Source: Rhizobiaceae bacterium
Lineage (GTDB): Bacteria > Pseudomonadota > Alphaproteobacteria > Rhizobiales > Rhizobiaceae
DNA: 64,000 nt
Direction: 5' to 3'
Assembly (NCBI GenBank): GCA_028279875.1
Contig: JANQMU010000126.1
Span: forward strand, 1 to 64,000
Below, one piece after another: positions 1 through 8,949 of the stretch. Each line of letters opens with the position of its first letter. Position 1 is the stretch's first letter. The notes under the pieces are model-generated. The model was not told the origin of the DNA and did no database searches. It was given only the letters and a program-made list of their open reading frames with translations. The translations under genes were made by a program, and so were the position numbers.

Positions 1-701
1 AGGTTGGCGGCCGTCGCCAGGGCATCCGGAACGGACTTCCAGATGTCGCGATCGCCATCGCCGTCAAAATCCACCGCGAAGGCCAGATAGCTGGTCGGAA
101 TGAACTGGGTGTGGCCCATGGCACCGGCCCATGAGCCGGTCAGTTCCTTTTTCGACACATCGCCGGCCTGCAGGATCTTGAGCGCGGCGATCAACTGGCT
201 GCGGGCGAATTTGGCGCGCCGCCGGTCGGCATAGGCAAGGGTCGCCAGGGCCCGCGGCACATAGTGCAGCCGGTCGGGGTAATTGAAGACATTGCCATAG
301 CTCGATTCCACCGACCAGATGGCCAGCACTACCGACCGCTCCACCCCGAACCGGCGCTCGATGGCGTCGAGGGTCCGGCGATGTTTTTTGGCCAGTTGCT
401 GGCCCTTTTCAATGGTCGTGCTGTGGACGCGCGTATCGACGTAACTCCAGGTATCCTGCCTGAACTCCGGCTGGAAGCGGGCCTTGCGCAGCACGTCCGG
501 ATCGGGCGTCTTTACGCCGGAAAAGGCCTTGTTGTAGGTGGATTTGCGGATGCCGTTGCGGGCGGCCACCGGGTAGAAGTCCTTTATCCATTTGCGAAAG
601 CCGGCATCGGCCGCGGCGGTCGACGGTTGAAGCACCAGTGCCGGGACAATGAAGGCGAACAGGACCAACAGCCATTTGCATGCACTGTTTCGGTTTGGCA
701 T
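1..701 (-). CDS. Lytic murein transglycosylase, MltB type (3' part lost at window edge)
   Basis: Encodes a periplasmic enzyme that cleaves the glycan strands of peptidoglycan, leaving 1,6-anhydro-muramyl ends. The frame starts at an ATG at 701, preceded by GGAGAG, and stays open to base 1, so only about 233 N-terminal residues are present. A signal peptide of about 30 residues ends in a run of alanines. The motif AIWSVESSYG near residue 132 carries the catalytic glutamate of the SLT family 2 (MltB) fold, and GAMGHTQFIPTSY follows near residue 205, as in this family. A DFDGDGDRD stretch just before the edge matches the usual calcium-binding-like loop. It is divergent from galU. The missing C-terminus often holds a peptidoglycan-binding domain, which cannot be checked here. 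Confidence 0.9.
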   Translation of the reverse strand, partial: MPNRNSACKWLLVLFAFIVPALVLQPSTAAADAGFRKWIKDFYPVAARNGIRKSTYNKAFSGVKTPDPDVLRKARFQPEFRQDTWSYVDTRVHSTTIEKGQQLAKKHRRTLDAIERRFGVERSVVLAIWSVESSYGNVFNYPDRLHYVPRALATLAYADRRRAKFARSQLIAALKILQAGDVSKKELTGSWAGAMGHTQFIPTSYLAFAVDFDGDGDRDIWKSVPDALATAAN

Positions 702-997
702 CGAACTCTCCGCAATGTGGGACGGTTGCAGCCCATGACGGGACACGGGGATCATACCAGCCATCGGCCGGGTGTTCCATCGTCATGACCGTTCATTTTC
801 GAGCACGGTAGGGCGCATCTGTCAATAAAGCGTTAACCTTATCGCTGCGATGGGCGGAGGCGAATCCCCGAAAGCCGACCGACTGCCGCCGGCTGGGGCG
901 GCCAAACCGCCGCCCTTTCGGCGATACGAGTTGCAAGCGGCTTGTATTTTCGGCTATTGGCCTGACAGCGAAATGATCGTGAGGAAGGTGAAAACCC

Positions 998-1885
998 ATG
1001 GCGCAGCAGCGTAGGGTCCGCAAGGCCGTGTTCCCGGTTGCCGGGTTGGGAACCCGGTTTCTGCCGGCGACGAAGGCCATTCCGAAGGAAATGCTGACCG
1101 TCGTCGACAAGCCGGTCATCCAATATGTGGTCGATGAAGCACGTGCCGCCGGCATTGAACACTTCATTTTCGTGACCGGCCGCAACAAGGCCGTCATCGA
1201 GGATCATTTCGACATTCAGGTCGAGCTCTACGATACGCTGAGGAAGCGTGGCAAGCTCGATGAACTGGCCGGCCTGCGGGCCGGGCAGCCGAAGCCGGGC
1301 CAGACCAGCTTCACCCGGCAGCAGGAGCCCCTGGGGCTGGGACATGCGGTATGGTGCGCCCGCGAGCTCGTCGGCGACGAGCCCTTCGCCCTGCTGCTAC
1401 CGGATATGGTGATGCAGGACGAGAAGGGCTGCCTGACCGGCATGGTCGAGCTCCATGGCAAGGTTGGCGGCAATGTGATTTCGGTGGAGGAGGTGCCGGA
1501 GGAGGAAACCCATCGCTACGGCATTGTCGGGGTCGGCGAGGACATTGACGGCGAAGGGTTCCGTATCACCTCGATGGTGGAAAAGCCGATGCCGGGCACG
1601 GCGCCGTCCAACTATTTCATCAATGGCCGCTATATTCTGCAGCCCGAAATCTTTTCAATCCTGGAGACCCAGGAGCGCGGCGCCGGCAATGAAATTCAGA
1701 TCACCGACGCGATGCTGAAACTGGCCGAGCACCAGCCTTTTTCGGCCTACCGTTTTCGCGGCAACACTTTCGATTGCGGTTCGAAGGAAGGCTTCATCAA
1801 GGCCAATGTCTCGTTCGCCCTGCGCCGAGACGATATCCGCGAAAAGGTCGAGGACGATCTGCGCCGGATGCTTGGCGGGACTTGA
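998..1885 (+). CDS. galU: UTP--glucose-1-phosphate uridylyltransferase
   Basis: Makes UDP-glucose from UTP and glucose-1-phosphate in the cytoplasm, supplying exopolysaccharide, glucan and LPS synthesis. The 295-residue product has the usual bacterial GalU length. Its nucleotidyltransferase signature GLGTRFLPATKAIPKEML begins near residue 16, with the conserved RFLP and KEML elements. Further family motifs are GLGHAVWCAR (about residue 113), VEKPMPGTAPSNYFINGRYIL (UDP-glucose-binding region, about residue 195) and FDCGSKEGFIKAN near the end. The start ATG has a GAGGAAGG ribosome-binding site about 8 nt upstream. It is transcribed away from the transglycosylase gene, and a GNAT gene follows 37 nt downstream, possibly co-transcribed. 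Confidence 0.97.
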   Translation: MAQQRRVRKAVFPVAGLGTRFLPATKAIPKEMLTVVDKPVIQYVVDEARAAGIEHFIFVTGRNKAVIEDHFDIQVELYDTLRKRGKLDELAGLRAGQPKPGQTSFTRQQEPLGLGHAVWCARELVGDEPFALLLPDMVMQDEKGCLTGMVELHGKVGGNVISVEEVPEEETHRYGIVGVGEDIDGEGFRITSMVEKPMPGTAPSNYFINGRYILQPEIFSILETQERGAGNEIQITDAMLKLAEHQPFSAYRFRGNTFDCGSKEGFIKANVSFALRRDDIREKVEDDLRRMLGGT

Positions 1886-1922
1886 AGGTGGCCGATCCGG
1901 TCAGCGGCAAACCCCTGTTGCC

Positions 1923-2447
1923 ATGATGAACGACACTGAACTTGAAACCGACAGGTTGATCCTCAGGGTGCCGAAGGCGGAGGACACGGGGCCCTGGACC
2001 CGTTTCTTCCTCTCCGAGCGTGCAAGATCTGTCGGCGGCGGCGGGGGCCATGACGAAGCGACGGCGTGGCGGGTCTTTTCCGTCTTTGCCGGTCACTGGA
2101 CTCTCCGGGGATTTGGCCCGTTCATCATGGTTCTCAAATCGCGACAAATTGCGATCGGCGCCGTCGGACCGTGGTATCCGCAGGGTTGGCCGGAGCCGGA
2201 ACTCACCTGGTCCCTGTGGGACGCCTGCTGGGAGGGACAGGGTTTCGTGACCGAGGCGATGACACTTGTCAGGCGCCATGTGAGCGAGGTGATGGGCTGG
2301 ACGACGGCCGTCAGCTACATCGAGCCGGGAAACATCAGGTCGATGGCGGTGGCCAGGCGTCTCGGGGGTGTTGTCGATGCCGACGCGCCAAACCCGGACG
2401 ACGATCCCTCCGTCGTTTTTCGTTACCGTTTAAAGTCGTCCAGGTGA
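1923..2447 (+). CDS. GNAT family N-acetyltransferase (RimJ/RimL type)
   Basis: A 174-residue acetyl-CoA-dependent acetyltransferase of the RimJ/RimL-like group, judged from the opening ELETDRLILRVPKAEDTGPW, which is the typical beta1 'TERLxLR' strand, and from the C-terminal YIEPGNIRSMAVARRLG, the usual 'NxxSxxvaeklGf' segment. The acetyl-CoA-binding loop reads CWEGQGFVTEAM (compare W-G-x-G-y-atEA). The frame is open further upstream, overlapping galU, but I choose the ATG at 1923 because it starts the domain at its usual position. The substrate cannot be told. It sits tail-to-tail with the beta-barrel gene that follows on the other strand. Confidence 0.85.
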   Translation: MMNDTELETDRLILRVPKAEDTGPWTRFFLSERARSVGGGGGHDEATAWRVFSVFAGHWTLRGFGPFIMVLKSRQIAIGAVGPWYPQGWPEPELTWSLWDACWEGQGFVTEAMTLVRRHVSEVMGWTTAVSYIEPGNIRSMAVARRLGGVVDADAPNPDDDPSVVFRYRLKSSR

Positions 2448-2505
2448 AACCTGCACGAGCCGACAGGCGGTTTAGGCAGACCTGCCGAAAGATCCTTGTC
2501 GGTCT

Positions 2506-4002
2506 CTACGGCCGCAATGTCACCCCGAGTCCGACGAACAGGTCGTCGCTGTCGGTATCGCCGTCGGTGACCGTCTTTTCATAGCTGATGTCGCCGTCGA
2601 TTCCGAACCGGCGGTTCAGCCACCAGATGAACCCGGCGCCGGCGCCGTAAACCGTCTGATTGCCGAGTTCGCCCGAAAAGTCCCTCCAGCCCAGGATGGC
2701 ATTGAGCGTCGTTGTCAGGTTCTCGCGCATCTGATAGGTGATTTCCGTGGTGGCGGAGTAATAGACCGATCCCGAGACATTTTCGGTCGTCGAATCCTCC
2801 AGCGTGGTCGACAGGCCGGTTACGATCTCGGTGCCGCGACGCGGCGACCAGGTTGAAAAGCCGTCGACGGTGACTGCGCGGATCGGCCCGAGGCGGGCAT
2901 CATCGATATCGCGCTGTGCGTAGCCGACGGAAAGCTCGCCATTGAGCTTGTCCCCGAAATCGAATTCCGTTCCCGCGCGCAGCCCATAGGTCCTGGACGA
3001 GCGTTGGAAGCCGGATGAATCCTCCCGGTCGTCATAAAAGATCTGACCGAAATCACCCTCCAGGAAGGGCAGGTGAGCGGCGCCGATATCGACCCCGGCG
3101 CGAAGCGTCCCGGTGTAATCATATTCATTGCGGTCGGACTGCGTCAGCGGCGTTCCGTCACTCAGTTCGGCATCGCCGAAGGTCGATCGTCCGCCGCGCA
3201 ATGTCGCGGTTCCGCGCCACGTGCCGACGGCATGTTCAAGCGATGCGCTGGCGTTGAACTCGTGGACATCGGATTGCGAAAGGGCGTCGCTGACGGCGTT
3301 CGCATCGGTCTGGCTTTCCCGGCCGAACTCGTAATCGAAGGTCAGGTTGGCGGTGGTCTCGGCGGACAGATCGAGCCGCAATTGGGCGTCGACGGAGGTG
3401 CTCGGGTCCTCGGCGCCAGTGCCGCTGATCGTTTCGTCGATCACCTGTTCGCCCGTGATGGTCAGCTGGTGCCGCGACCAGTCGGACTGCAGTTCACCGT
3501 TCAGTGTGGTGCGGCTGTAGGTCCGTTCCGTCCTTGCGCTGCCGTCCCGATCGATCTCATGGGCGATCTGTTCGGTAACGGAGGACCGAAGGACAAATGT
3601 GCCGAGGCGGATCCCGACCTGGTCAAAAGGGTCCGGGTCATCGATCAGGTTGCTCTGGTCGTCGACCGTCGTCTGCCGGGGATTGATGGTTCCGGCGGCC
3701 TGCACCGGCTCGACCGGGCGAACCGCACCGGTGGTGAGCGTCGTGTCCTCCGCCACCGTGACATTCGTTTCGTCCGCCATGTCGATATCGTCAAGTCTGT
3801 CGGCTGATCGCCGGTCGCGCCGCCGCTCGGCACCGCTGCGCCGGTCCTCGATGTCGATATCCTGCAGAATGAAGTCGTCGCCGGTGGTTTGGGCAGCGGC
3901 AGGCGACTGGTACGCGACAGCCAGTGACAGCGCGCAGCACGCTGCCACCCAGAGCGGCCGCCGGTGTTGCCCCACCACGTCATTTTGCCTGTGTCGTGCC
4001 AT
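2506..4002 (-). CDS. Outer membrane beta-barrel protein (BBP2-like)
   Basis: A 498-residue protein predicted to form a beta-barrel in the outer membrane. A signal peptide with a basic start (residues 1-16) and hydrophobic core ends near SPAAAQ, residue 37. A charged linker (about residues 40-120), rich in Asp and Arg, precedes a long region of alternating polar and hydrophobic residues, such as 'TTANLTFDYEFGRES' and 'GELSVGYAQRDIDDARLG', typical of transmembrane beta strands. The chain ends in LFVGLGVTLRP rather than the classic terminal Phe. The family (putative beta-barrel porin 2) is common in Hyphomicrobiales and lacks a firmly assigned substrate. It is a single gene, separated from the NfeD/SPFH pair by about 70 bases. 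Confidence 0.8.
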   Translation of the reverse strand: MARHRQNDVVGQHRRPLWVAACCALSLAVAYQSPAAAQTTGDDFILQDIDIEDRRSGAERRRDRRSADRLDDIDMADETNVTVAEDTTLTTGAVRPVEPVQAAGTINPRQTTVDDQSNLIDDPDPFDQVGIRLGTFVLRSSVTEQIAHEIDRDGSARTERTYSRTTLNGELQSDWSRHQLTITGEQVIDETISGTGAEDPSTSVDAQLRLDLSAETTANLTFDYEFGRESQTDANAVSDALSQSDVHEFNASASLEHAVGTWRGTATLRGGRSTFGDAELSDGTPLTQSDRNEYDYTGTLRAGVDIGAAHLPFLEGDFGQIFYDDREDSSGFQRSSRTYGLRAGTEFDFGDKLNGELSVGYAQRDIDDARLGPIRAVTVDGFSTWSPRRGTEIVTGLSTTLEDSTTENVSGSVYYSATTEITYQMRENLTTTLNAILGWRDFSGELGNQTVYGAGAGFIWWLNRRFGIDGDISYEKTVTDGDTDSDDLFVGLGVTLRP

Positions 4003-4076
4003 GAACCGGACCGGTTTGAATCGTTGCCAAACCGTAAAGCGTCGTGGTTAAGGCTTTCTTTACACAGGGGCTGCCG

Positions 4077-4535
4077 TTACACCGGTTCGACGCGCAGTTC
4101 CCGGCCGTCGCTCTCGACGATGCGGACCCGGGTTCCAACCGGTGAGTCGGGACCGGCCACGATCCACATCGTGTCGTCGATACGGATGCGGCCGCGGCCT
4201 TCGGAAATCGGTTCCGTCAGGGTCGCAGTGCGTCCGACGAGGCTGGCGCTGCGCTGATTGAGCAGCGGTTCGTCGGTTTCATTGCCGTAGCGGGTCATGA
4301 TGCGCCGTCCGGCGATGGCGAAAATCACCGCAAGGACCGCAAAGGCCAGGATCTGCACCTGCCAGGTCCAGAGCGCGTCGCCCCACATCAGCAGCGAGAT
4401 GATGCCGACGACGATCGACGCGAGGCCGATCCAGATCAGGAAGACGCCCGGCAGGATGATCTCCGCCGTCAAAAGCACCAGTCCGAGGACCCACCAGGTC
4501 CAGGGGCCGAGTTCGGTGACGAGCCGTTCAATCAC
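4077..4535 (-). CDS. NfeD family membrane protein
   Basis: A 152-residue short NfeD protein. Three hydrophobic segments occupy roughly residues 12-30, 32-55 and 60-80, followed by a soluble OB-fold-like C-terminal domain (residues 95-150) containing RSASLVGRTATLTEPISEGRGRIRIDD, which is the NfeD 'G-x-a-xT-L-P-G-xv' pattern. Such proteins pair with SPFH/stomatin proteins in membrane quality control or microdomain organisation. The pairing is visible here: the upstream SPFH gene ends at 4532 and overlaps this start by 4 bases, so the two are probably translationally coupled. Confidence 0.9.
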   Translation of the reverse strand: MIERLVTELGPWTWWVLGLVLLTAEIILPGVFLIWIGLASIVVGIISLLMWGDALWTWQVQILAFAVLAVIFAIAGRRIMTRYGNETDEPLLNQRSASLVGRTATLTEPISEGRGRIRIDDTMWIVAGPDSPVGTRVRIVESDGRELRVEPV

Positions 4536-5527
4536 GGCTGGTCGTCCCGATGACCGGTCGAGGGAACCGTCCTGCCGCGGCGCGGCGGGCCGTCATCGCT
4601 GTTCGGCGCATCGCCGAAAACCTCCTTGGCGATGGCACCGATGCCGCCGAGCGAGCCGATCAGGGAACTGGCCTCCATCGGCATCAACACGACCTTCTGG
4701 TTTCTCGCCGTTGCGATGGAGGCCAGCGCCTCGGTGTATTTCTGGGCGACGAAATAGTTGATCGCCTGTACGTCGCCGCTGGCAATGGCCTCGGAGACCA
4801 TCTGCGTTGCCTTTGCTTCCGCCTGCGCCAGGCGCTCGCGGGCCTCGGCCTCGCGGAACGCGGCTTCCTTCGTGCCTTCAGCCTCCAGGATCGCTGCCTG
4901 TTTGGCGCCCTCGGCCCTGAGGATCTGGGCATTTCGCGAGCCTTCGGCTTCGAGCACTTCGGCGCGCTTTTCGCGTTCCGCCTTCATCTGCCGCGCCATG
5001 GAATCGACAAGGTCCTTGGGCGGGTTGATGTCCTTGATCTCGACGCGGGTGATCTTGATGCCCCAGGGGCTGGCCGCCTCGTCGACGACCTTGAGCAGCC
5101 GGTCGTTGATGGCATCGCGGTTCGACAGGAGCTCATCGAGATCCATCGAGCCCATGACGGAACGGATATTGGTCATCGTCAGATTGAGCAGCGCCGTTTC
5201 CAGATTGTTGACCTGATAGGCGGCCTGCGGGGCTTTGAGGACCTGATAGAAGGCAACGGCGTCGGCAGCGACGCTGGCATTGTCGCGGGTGATGACCTCC
5301 TGGGTCGGCACATCGAGGACCTGTTCCATCATATTCATGCGCGCGCCGACACGGTCGATGAACGGGACGATGAGGTTGAGGCCCGGATGGAGGGTTCGCG
5401 TATAGCGACCGAACCGCTCGACGGTGTAGTTGAATCCCTGCGGTATCGTCTTGATCCCGGCGAACAGGACGAGGATGACGAGAACGACAAAGACGATGAC
5501 CGCAATGTCAAAACCGGCCAGTGGCAT
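4532..5527 (-). CDS. SPFH/band 7 (stomatin-like, QmcA/paraslipin) protein
   Basis: A 331-residue membrane-anchored SPFH protein. One transmembrane helix spans residues 7-27 and is followed by the conserved band 7 opening IPQGFNYTVERFGRYTRTLHPGLNLIVPFID (quoted motif core: VERFGRYTRTLHPGL, residues 37-51). A long Ala/Glu/Arg-rich coiled coil (about residues 185-255) drives oligomerisation in this family. The C-terminal tail is charged and disordered. E. coli QmcA and YbbK-type proteins have the same layout. It forms a two-gene operon with nfeD, with a 4-base overlap. Role by family: scaffolding of membrane domains together with proteases such as FtsH; nothing in the sequence assigns a specific client. 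Confidence 0.92.
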   Translation of the reverse strand: MPLAGFDIAVIVFVVLVILVLFAGIKTIPQGFNYTVERFGRYTRTLHPGLNLIVPFIDRVGARMNMMEQVLDVPTQEVITRDNASVAADAVAFYQVLKAPQAAYQVNNLETALLNLTMTNIRSVMGSMDLDELLSNRDAINDRLLKVVDEAASPWGIKITRVEIKDINPPKDLVDSMARQMKAEREKRAEVLEAEGSRNAQILRAEGAKQAAILEAEGTKEAAFREAEARERLAQAEAKATQMVSEAIASGDVQAINYFVAQKYTEALASIATARNQKVVLMPMEASSLIGSLGGIGAIAKEVFGDAPNSDDGPPRRGRTVPSTGHRDDQP

Positions 5528-5745
5528 GGTGCTTTCTCCCGTGACGGTCGATGCCGGTCTGGTTCAGGCGGTCAGCCCGAATCACCCGGCCCCTTGAAAT
5601 GTCTTCATATGAATGATGGGGATTTTGACGGGAAGTTGCAATGTTGGACGCGCGCGGCCGTAAAGACATCCCGGCCGACTGTTCCCGATCATGTGACGCG
5701 ATGTCGCCCGATATCCGCCCTATGCAGGTTGCCGGCCGGCGCCCG

Positions 5746-6816
5746 TCAGATCCAGCCCTGCAGTTCCCGGCGGACCACCGTTTCGATCACATCCATTCCG
5801 GCTTCGCCGTCATTGAGGCAGGGAACATGGGTGAAATGCTCGCCGCCGTTCTCGTGGAATATCTCGCCCGCCTCGCCGGCGATTTCCTCCAGTGTCTCCA
5901 GGCAGTCGGAGACGAAACCGGGATTGATGATGGCGATGCGTTTGACGCCGTCCTGCGCCAGTTTCTCCACCGTCTTGTCCGTATAGGGCTGCAGCCATTC
6001 CTCGGGCCCGAAGCGCGACTGGAAGGTGGTCATGAGGCGGGTCTCATCCCATCCCAGACGTTCGCGCACCAGCCGCGAGGTCTTCATGCAGTGGCAATGA
6101 TACGGATCGCCCTTCCTGAAATAGGATTGCGGGATGCCGTGAAACGAGGCAAGCAGGATTTCGGGTTCCCAGTCGAGAGCCGCCAGATGCGTTTCGATGG
6201 ATTGCGCGATCGCCGCGATATAGGCCGGATCGTCATGATAGGGCGGCACGGTCCGCAACGCCGGCTGCCAGCGCATGGCGGCGAGTGCCTCGAACGCCTT
6301 GTCATTGACCGTTGCGGTGGTGCTGGCGGCATATTGCGGATAGAGCGGAAACAGGACGATCCGCTCGCAGCCGGCCGTTTGCAGCGCTGCGATCCGCTCG
6401 GGAATCGAGGGCTGGCCGTAGCGCATGGCCCAGTCGACCACGACATTCGGATATTCCCGCAGGGCTTTGCCGAGATGGTCGGACTGGCTTCTCGTATAGG
6501 TCCGCAGATAGCTTTCGTCGCGCTCGGTGTTCCAGATCGACTGATAGGCCTTGCCCACCCGGCCCGGCCTGGTGTTGAGAACGATGCCGAACAGGATCGG
6601 ATACCAAAGGGCCCCCGGCCATTCGATGACGCGCTTGTCGGTCAGGAACTCCCTGAGATAGCGCCGCATCGACGTGTAGTCGGTGCCGTCGGGTGTGCCG
6701 AGATTGACAAGCAGGACACCGACCCTTCCGAAAGCCACATCGGGGTGATCGGCGGGCAGGGCCCTGTTGCGATGTTCGGCATCTGTCGTCTTGGGCTCGC
6801 TGATAGTCATGGCCAT
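5746..6816 (-). CDS. hemH: Ferrochelatase
   Basis: Inserts ferrous iron into protoporphyrin IX, the last step of protoheme synthesis. The 356 residues match the family length. Signature elements are VLLVNLGTPDG near the N-terminus, SFHGIPQSYFRKGDPY (about residue 205, with the metal-inserting histidine), FQSRFGPEEWLQPYTD (about residue 260) and the second conserved glutamate region CLETLEEIAGEAGEIF. The segment PYHCHCMKTSRLV contains two close cysteines; whether these matter for an iron-sulfur cluster is unclear, because alphaproteobacterial enzymes with clusters differ in detail. The start may be ATG 6816 or the second ATG at 6810. It is a single gene, not in an operon with other heme genes here. 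Confidence 0.97.
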   Translation of the reverse strand: MAMTISEPKTTDAEHRNRALPADHPDVAFGRVGVLLVNLGTPDGTDYTSMRRYLREFLTDKRVIEWPGALWYPILFGIVLNTRPGRVGKAYQSIWNTERDESYLRTYTRSQSDHLGKALREYPNVVVDWAMRYGQPSIPERIAALQTAGCERIVLFPLYPQYAASTTATVNDKAFEALAAMRWQPALRTVPPYHDDPAYIAAIAQSIETHLAALDWEPEILLASFHGIPQSYFRKGDPYHCHCMKTSRLVRERLGWDETRLMTTFQSRFGPEEWLQPYTDKTVEKLAQDGVKRIAIINPGFVSDCLETLEEIAGEAGEIFHENGGEHFTHVPCLNDGEAGMDVIETVVRRELQGWI

Positions 6817-6893
6817 TCCATCGTTCGGTCAGTTGCGAACATATGGGAGGGCTTATCGATTTCAAGCATTTCCGCCATGCCGCGGACGGAAAA

Positions 6894-6914
6894 CGGCCCG
6901 GTCAAGCCGGGCCG
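6894..6914 (-). terminator. Rho-independent terminator after the nucleotidase-LysM gene
   Basis: A perfect 8-bp GC stem (CGGCCCGG / CCGGGCCG) with a 5-nt loop lies 22 bases after the nucleotidase stop codon. Read on the minus strand, the stem is followed by TTTTCC and preceded by an A-rich stretch, so it can stop transcription before hemH. Confidence 0.75.
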
Positions 6915-6935
6915 CATTTTATCATTTGTTCCGCG

Positions 6936-8798
6936 TCAGTTGGACGGAATGTTGAGGGACGTGCCCACTTCCAGCTTGTGGGGATTCTGACCCGGATTGG
7001 CTTCGGCGATCTGTCCCCATTTCTGGCCGTCCCCAAGATATTTCTCGGCCAGCTTCCACAGGCTGTCGCCGGCCGCAACCACATGGCGTTCGGCCGACAT
7101 GGCGGCCTTTTCAACCATTGCTGCCCCTTCCTTGACCTCTTCTTCCGCCTTTTTCATCGCCGAACCGGTCTCAGCCGCCCCGGTTTGCGCCGGTTCCGCC
7201 GAAACAGGCATGATGCGGTCGTCCAGATAGGGCACATAGGGGGAGTTCGCGGTCAGATATTGCGCCACGACTTCCTCAAGGCCCGGGCCGTAATCGTAAG
7301 CGTCCATGCCGTCGGTTGCGAATACCTGATAACCGTCGCCACCGGCACGCATGAAGTTGTTGGAAACGACGCCATAGACCGTATCGGCGTCGATCGGCTC
7401 ATAGGCGCCGCCCTGGCTGACCATGACATTGGAGATCCTGGAGCCGGCGGGCTGCGACACATCGAAACTGTATTTGAGCCCGGCAACCTGCGGAAACCGC
7501 CCGGCGCCTTCCTCGATCATGCTGACACCGTTTTCAAGCGCGAGCAACACGTCCGATCCCTTGAGCTTGAAGGTCGACAGGGTGTTCTGGAACGGCAGGA
7601 CCGTCAGCACCTCGCCCATGGTTATGTTGCCCTGGTCGATGGAGGCGCGCAGGCCGCCGCCGTTCTGGATCGCGATATCGATGCCCTGGCCGGAAACCCG
7701 TTGCAGCATGGCGTCGGCGACCAGATTGCCCATCTCGCATTCGTGCGCCCGGCAACTGCTGCGGTTGCCGTCGATCGGTGCCTCGGTGACTGCGACGACC
7801 GTCTTTTTCAGTTCCTCTATCGGCGCCGCCAGCTCTTTGATCCGCGCGACCATCGCCGGATCGGGCGCGAATTTGGCGTCGATCAGGATCGGATCGCCCG
7901 ACAAGTCTTTGATGTTGCCTTCGTCATCGAAGACGATCTTGATCTCGCCAAGATATTTCGTATAGGCGTAGGCATGGGCGATCGGCACCGCCCTGCCGGA
8001 CGGGTTGACGACAGCGAGCGGGTAGGGGTGCTCGGCCTTGCCGTCCACATTCGACATGAACGTGTTGGTGTGACCGCCGATTATCAGGTCAATTCCATCG
8101 ACTTCCGAGGCGATCTGCTGGTCCACCGCGATGCCAACGTGGGTGAGGGCGATGACCTTCGTCGCGCCCTCGGCCCTGACCTTGGCAACGACATCATTGA
8201 GATAGAGAACCGGATCCATGAACAGGACCGCGTCGCTTGGCGCCGACGTTTCCCCGGTGTCTTCGGCGACCGCACCGACAATCGCGATCTTCTCTCCGCC
8301 GACCTCCTTGATGATGTATTCGGGCATCTTGCCGGCGAGCGAGCTGTTGGCACCGATCAGCGCATTGCCTGAAATGGTCGGAAACGTCGTCTTGTCGAGG
8401 AACCGGGCCAGCACGTCGTCGCCATCGTCGAACTCGTGATTGCCGATGACATTGGCGTCGAGATCGAGCAGATCCAGGAATTCGGCTTCGGCGACTCCCT
8501 TATAGGTGGTGTAGAACAGCGAACCTTGGAAATTGTCGCCAGCGGACAGAACCAGGACATTGTCGAGAGCCTTGCGGCGCTCATCGATGGCTGTCTTCAG
8601 CCGCGCGATACCGCCAAAACACTCTCCGGCGGCGTCATCCTCGGCCGAGCAGGTCGAATCATATTTGTTGATCGGCTCGATGCGGCTGTGAAGGTCGTTG
8701 AAGTGGAGGACGTTCAACTCGAAATCCGCCAGGGCGACGCCGGCCGAGACGGCCAGTGCGGCTGCGGACAGGAGCAAACGCGTGAGGGCTCTTGACAT
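6936..8798 (-). CDS. Bifunctional 5'-nucleotidase / 2',3'-cyclic phosphodiesterase fused to a LysM domain
   Basis: A 620-residue exported enzyme that hydrolyses nucleotides in the periplasm or at the cell surface. A signal peptide ends after ALA at residue 24. The metallophosphatase domain (about 25-300) shows all metal motifs: LHFNDLHSRIEP, AGDNFQGS, GNHEFDDG and LIIGGHTN. The 5'-nucleotidase C-terminal domain (about 330-500) includes IQNGGGLRASI and NNFMRAGGDGY. After an Ala/Glu-rich linker (about 535-565), a C-terminal LysM domain, HVVAAGDSLWKLAEKYLGDG...GTSLNIPSN, ends the protein. LysM binds peptidoglycan, so the enzyme is probably tethered to the wall; this fusion is not the standard layout of E. 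coli UshA. A palindromic site lies upstream at 8875-8911. Confidence 0.93.
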   Translation of the reverse strand: MSRALTRLLLSAAALAVSAGVALADFELNVLHFNDLHSRIEPINKYDSTCSAEDDAAGECFGGIARLKTAIDERRKALDNVLVLSAGDNFQGSLFYTTYKGVAEAEFLDLLDLDANVIGNHEFDDGDDVLARFLDKTTFPTISGNALIGANSSLAGKMPEYIIKEVGGEKIAIVGAVAEDTGETSAPSDAVLFMDPVLYLNDVVAKVRAEGATKVIALTHVGIAVDQQIASEVDGIDLIIGGHTNTFMSNVDGKAEHPYPLAVVNPSGRAVPIAHAYAYTKYLGEIKIVFDDEGNIKDLSGDPILIDAKFAPDPAMVARIKELAAPIEELKKTVVAVTEAPIDGNRSSCRAHECEMGNLVADAMLQRVSGQGIDIAIQNGGGLRASIDQGNITMGEVLTVLPFQNTLSTFKLKGSDVLLALENGVSMIEEGAGRFPQVAGLKYSFDVSQPAGSRISNVMVSQGGAYEPIDADTVYGVVSNNFMRAGGDGYQVFATDGMDAYDYGPGLEEVVAQYLTANSPYVPYLDDRIMPVSAEPAQTGAAETGSAMKKAEEEVKEGAAMVEKAAMSAERHVVAAGDSLWKLAEKYLGDGQKWGQIAEANPGQNPHKLEVGTSLNIPSN

Positions 8799-8874
8799 TT
8801 GGGGGGCTCCTTCAGTGAAAAAGGCGGTCTATCCAAAAACGCGCTGGTACACCCGGTGCGGGTGGTCAATTGGC

Positions 8875-8911
8875 AACATGACGTGCCAGTTGTAGATCAG
8901 CACGTCATGTT
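8875..8911. promoter_or_regulatory. 11-bp perfect inverted repeat upstream of the nucleotidase gene
   Basis: AACATGACGTG and its exact reverse complement are separated by 15 nt, 77 bases upstream of the nucleotidase start and 39 bases after the PaaK-like stop. It could be an operator or an RNA hairpin. No U-run follows on the minus strand, which argues against a simple terminator. The half-site ATGACGT recurs in the 14-bp palindrome at 10223. Confidence 0.45.
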
Positions 8912-8949
8912 CCCACCATTGCCGGTTAATCGCAAGCCATCAAATGGGG

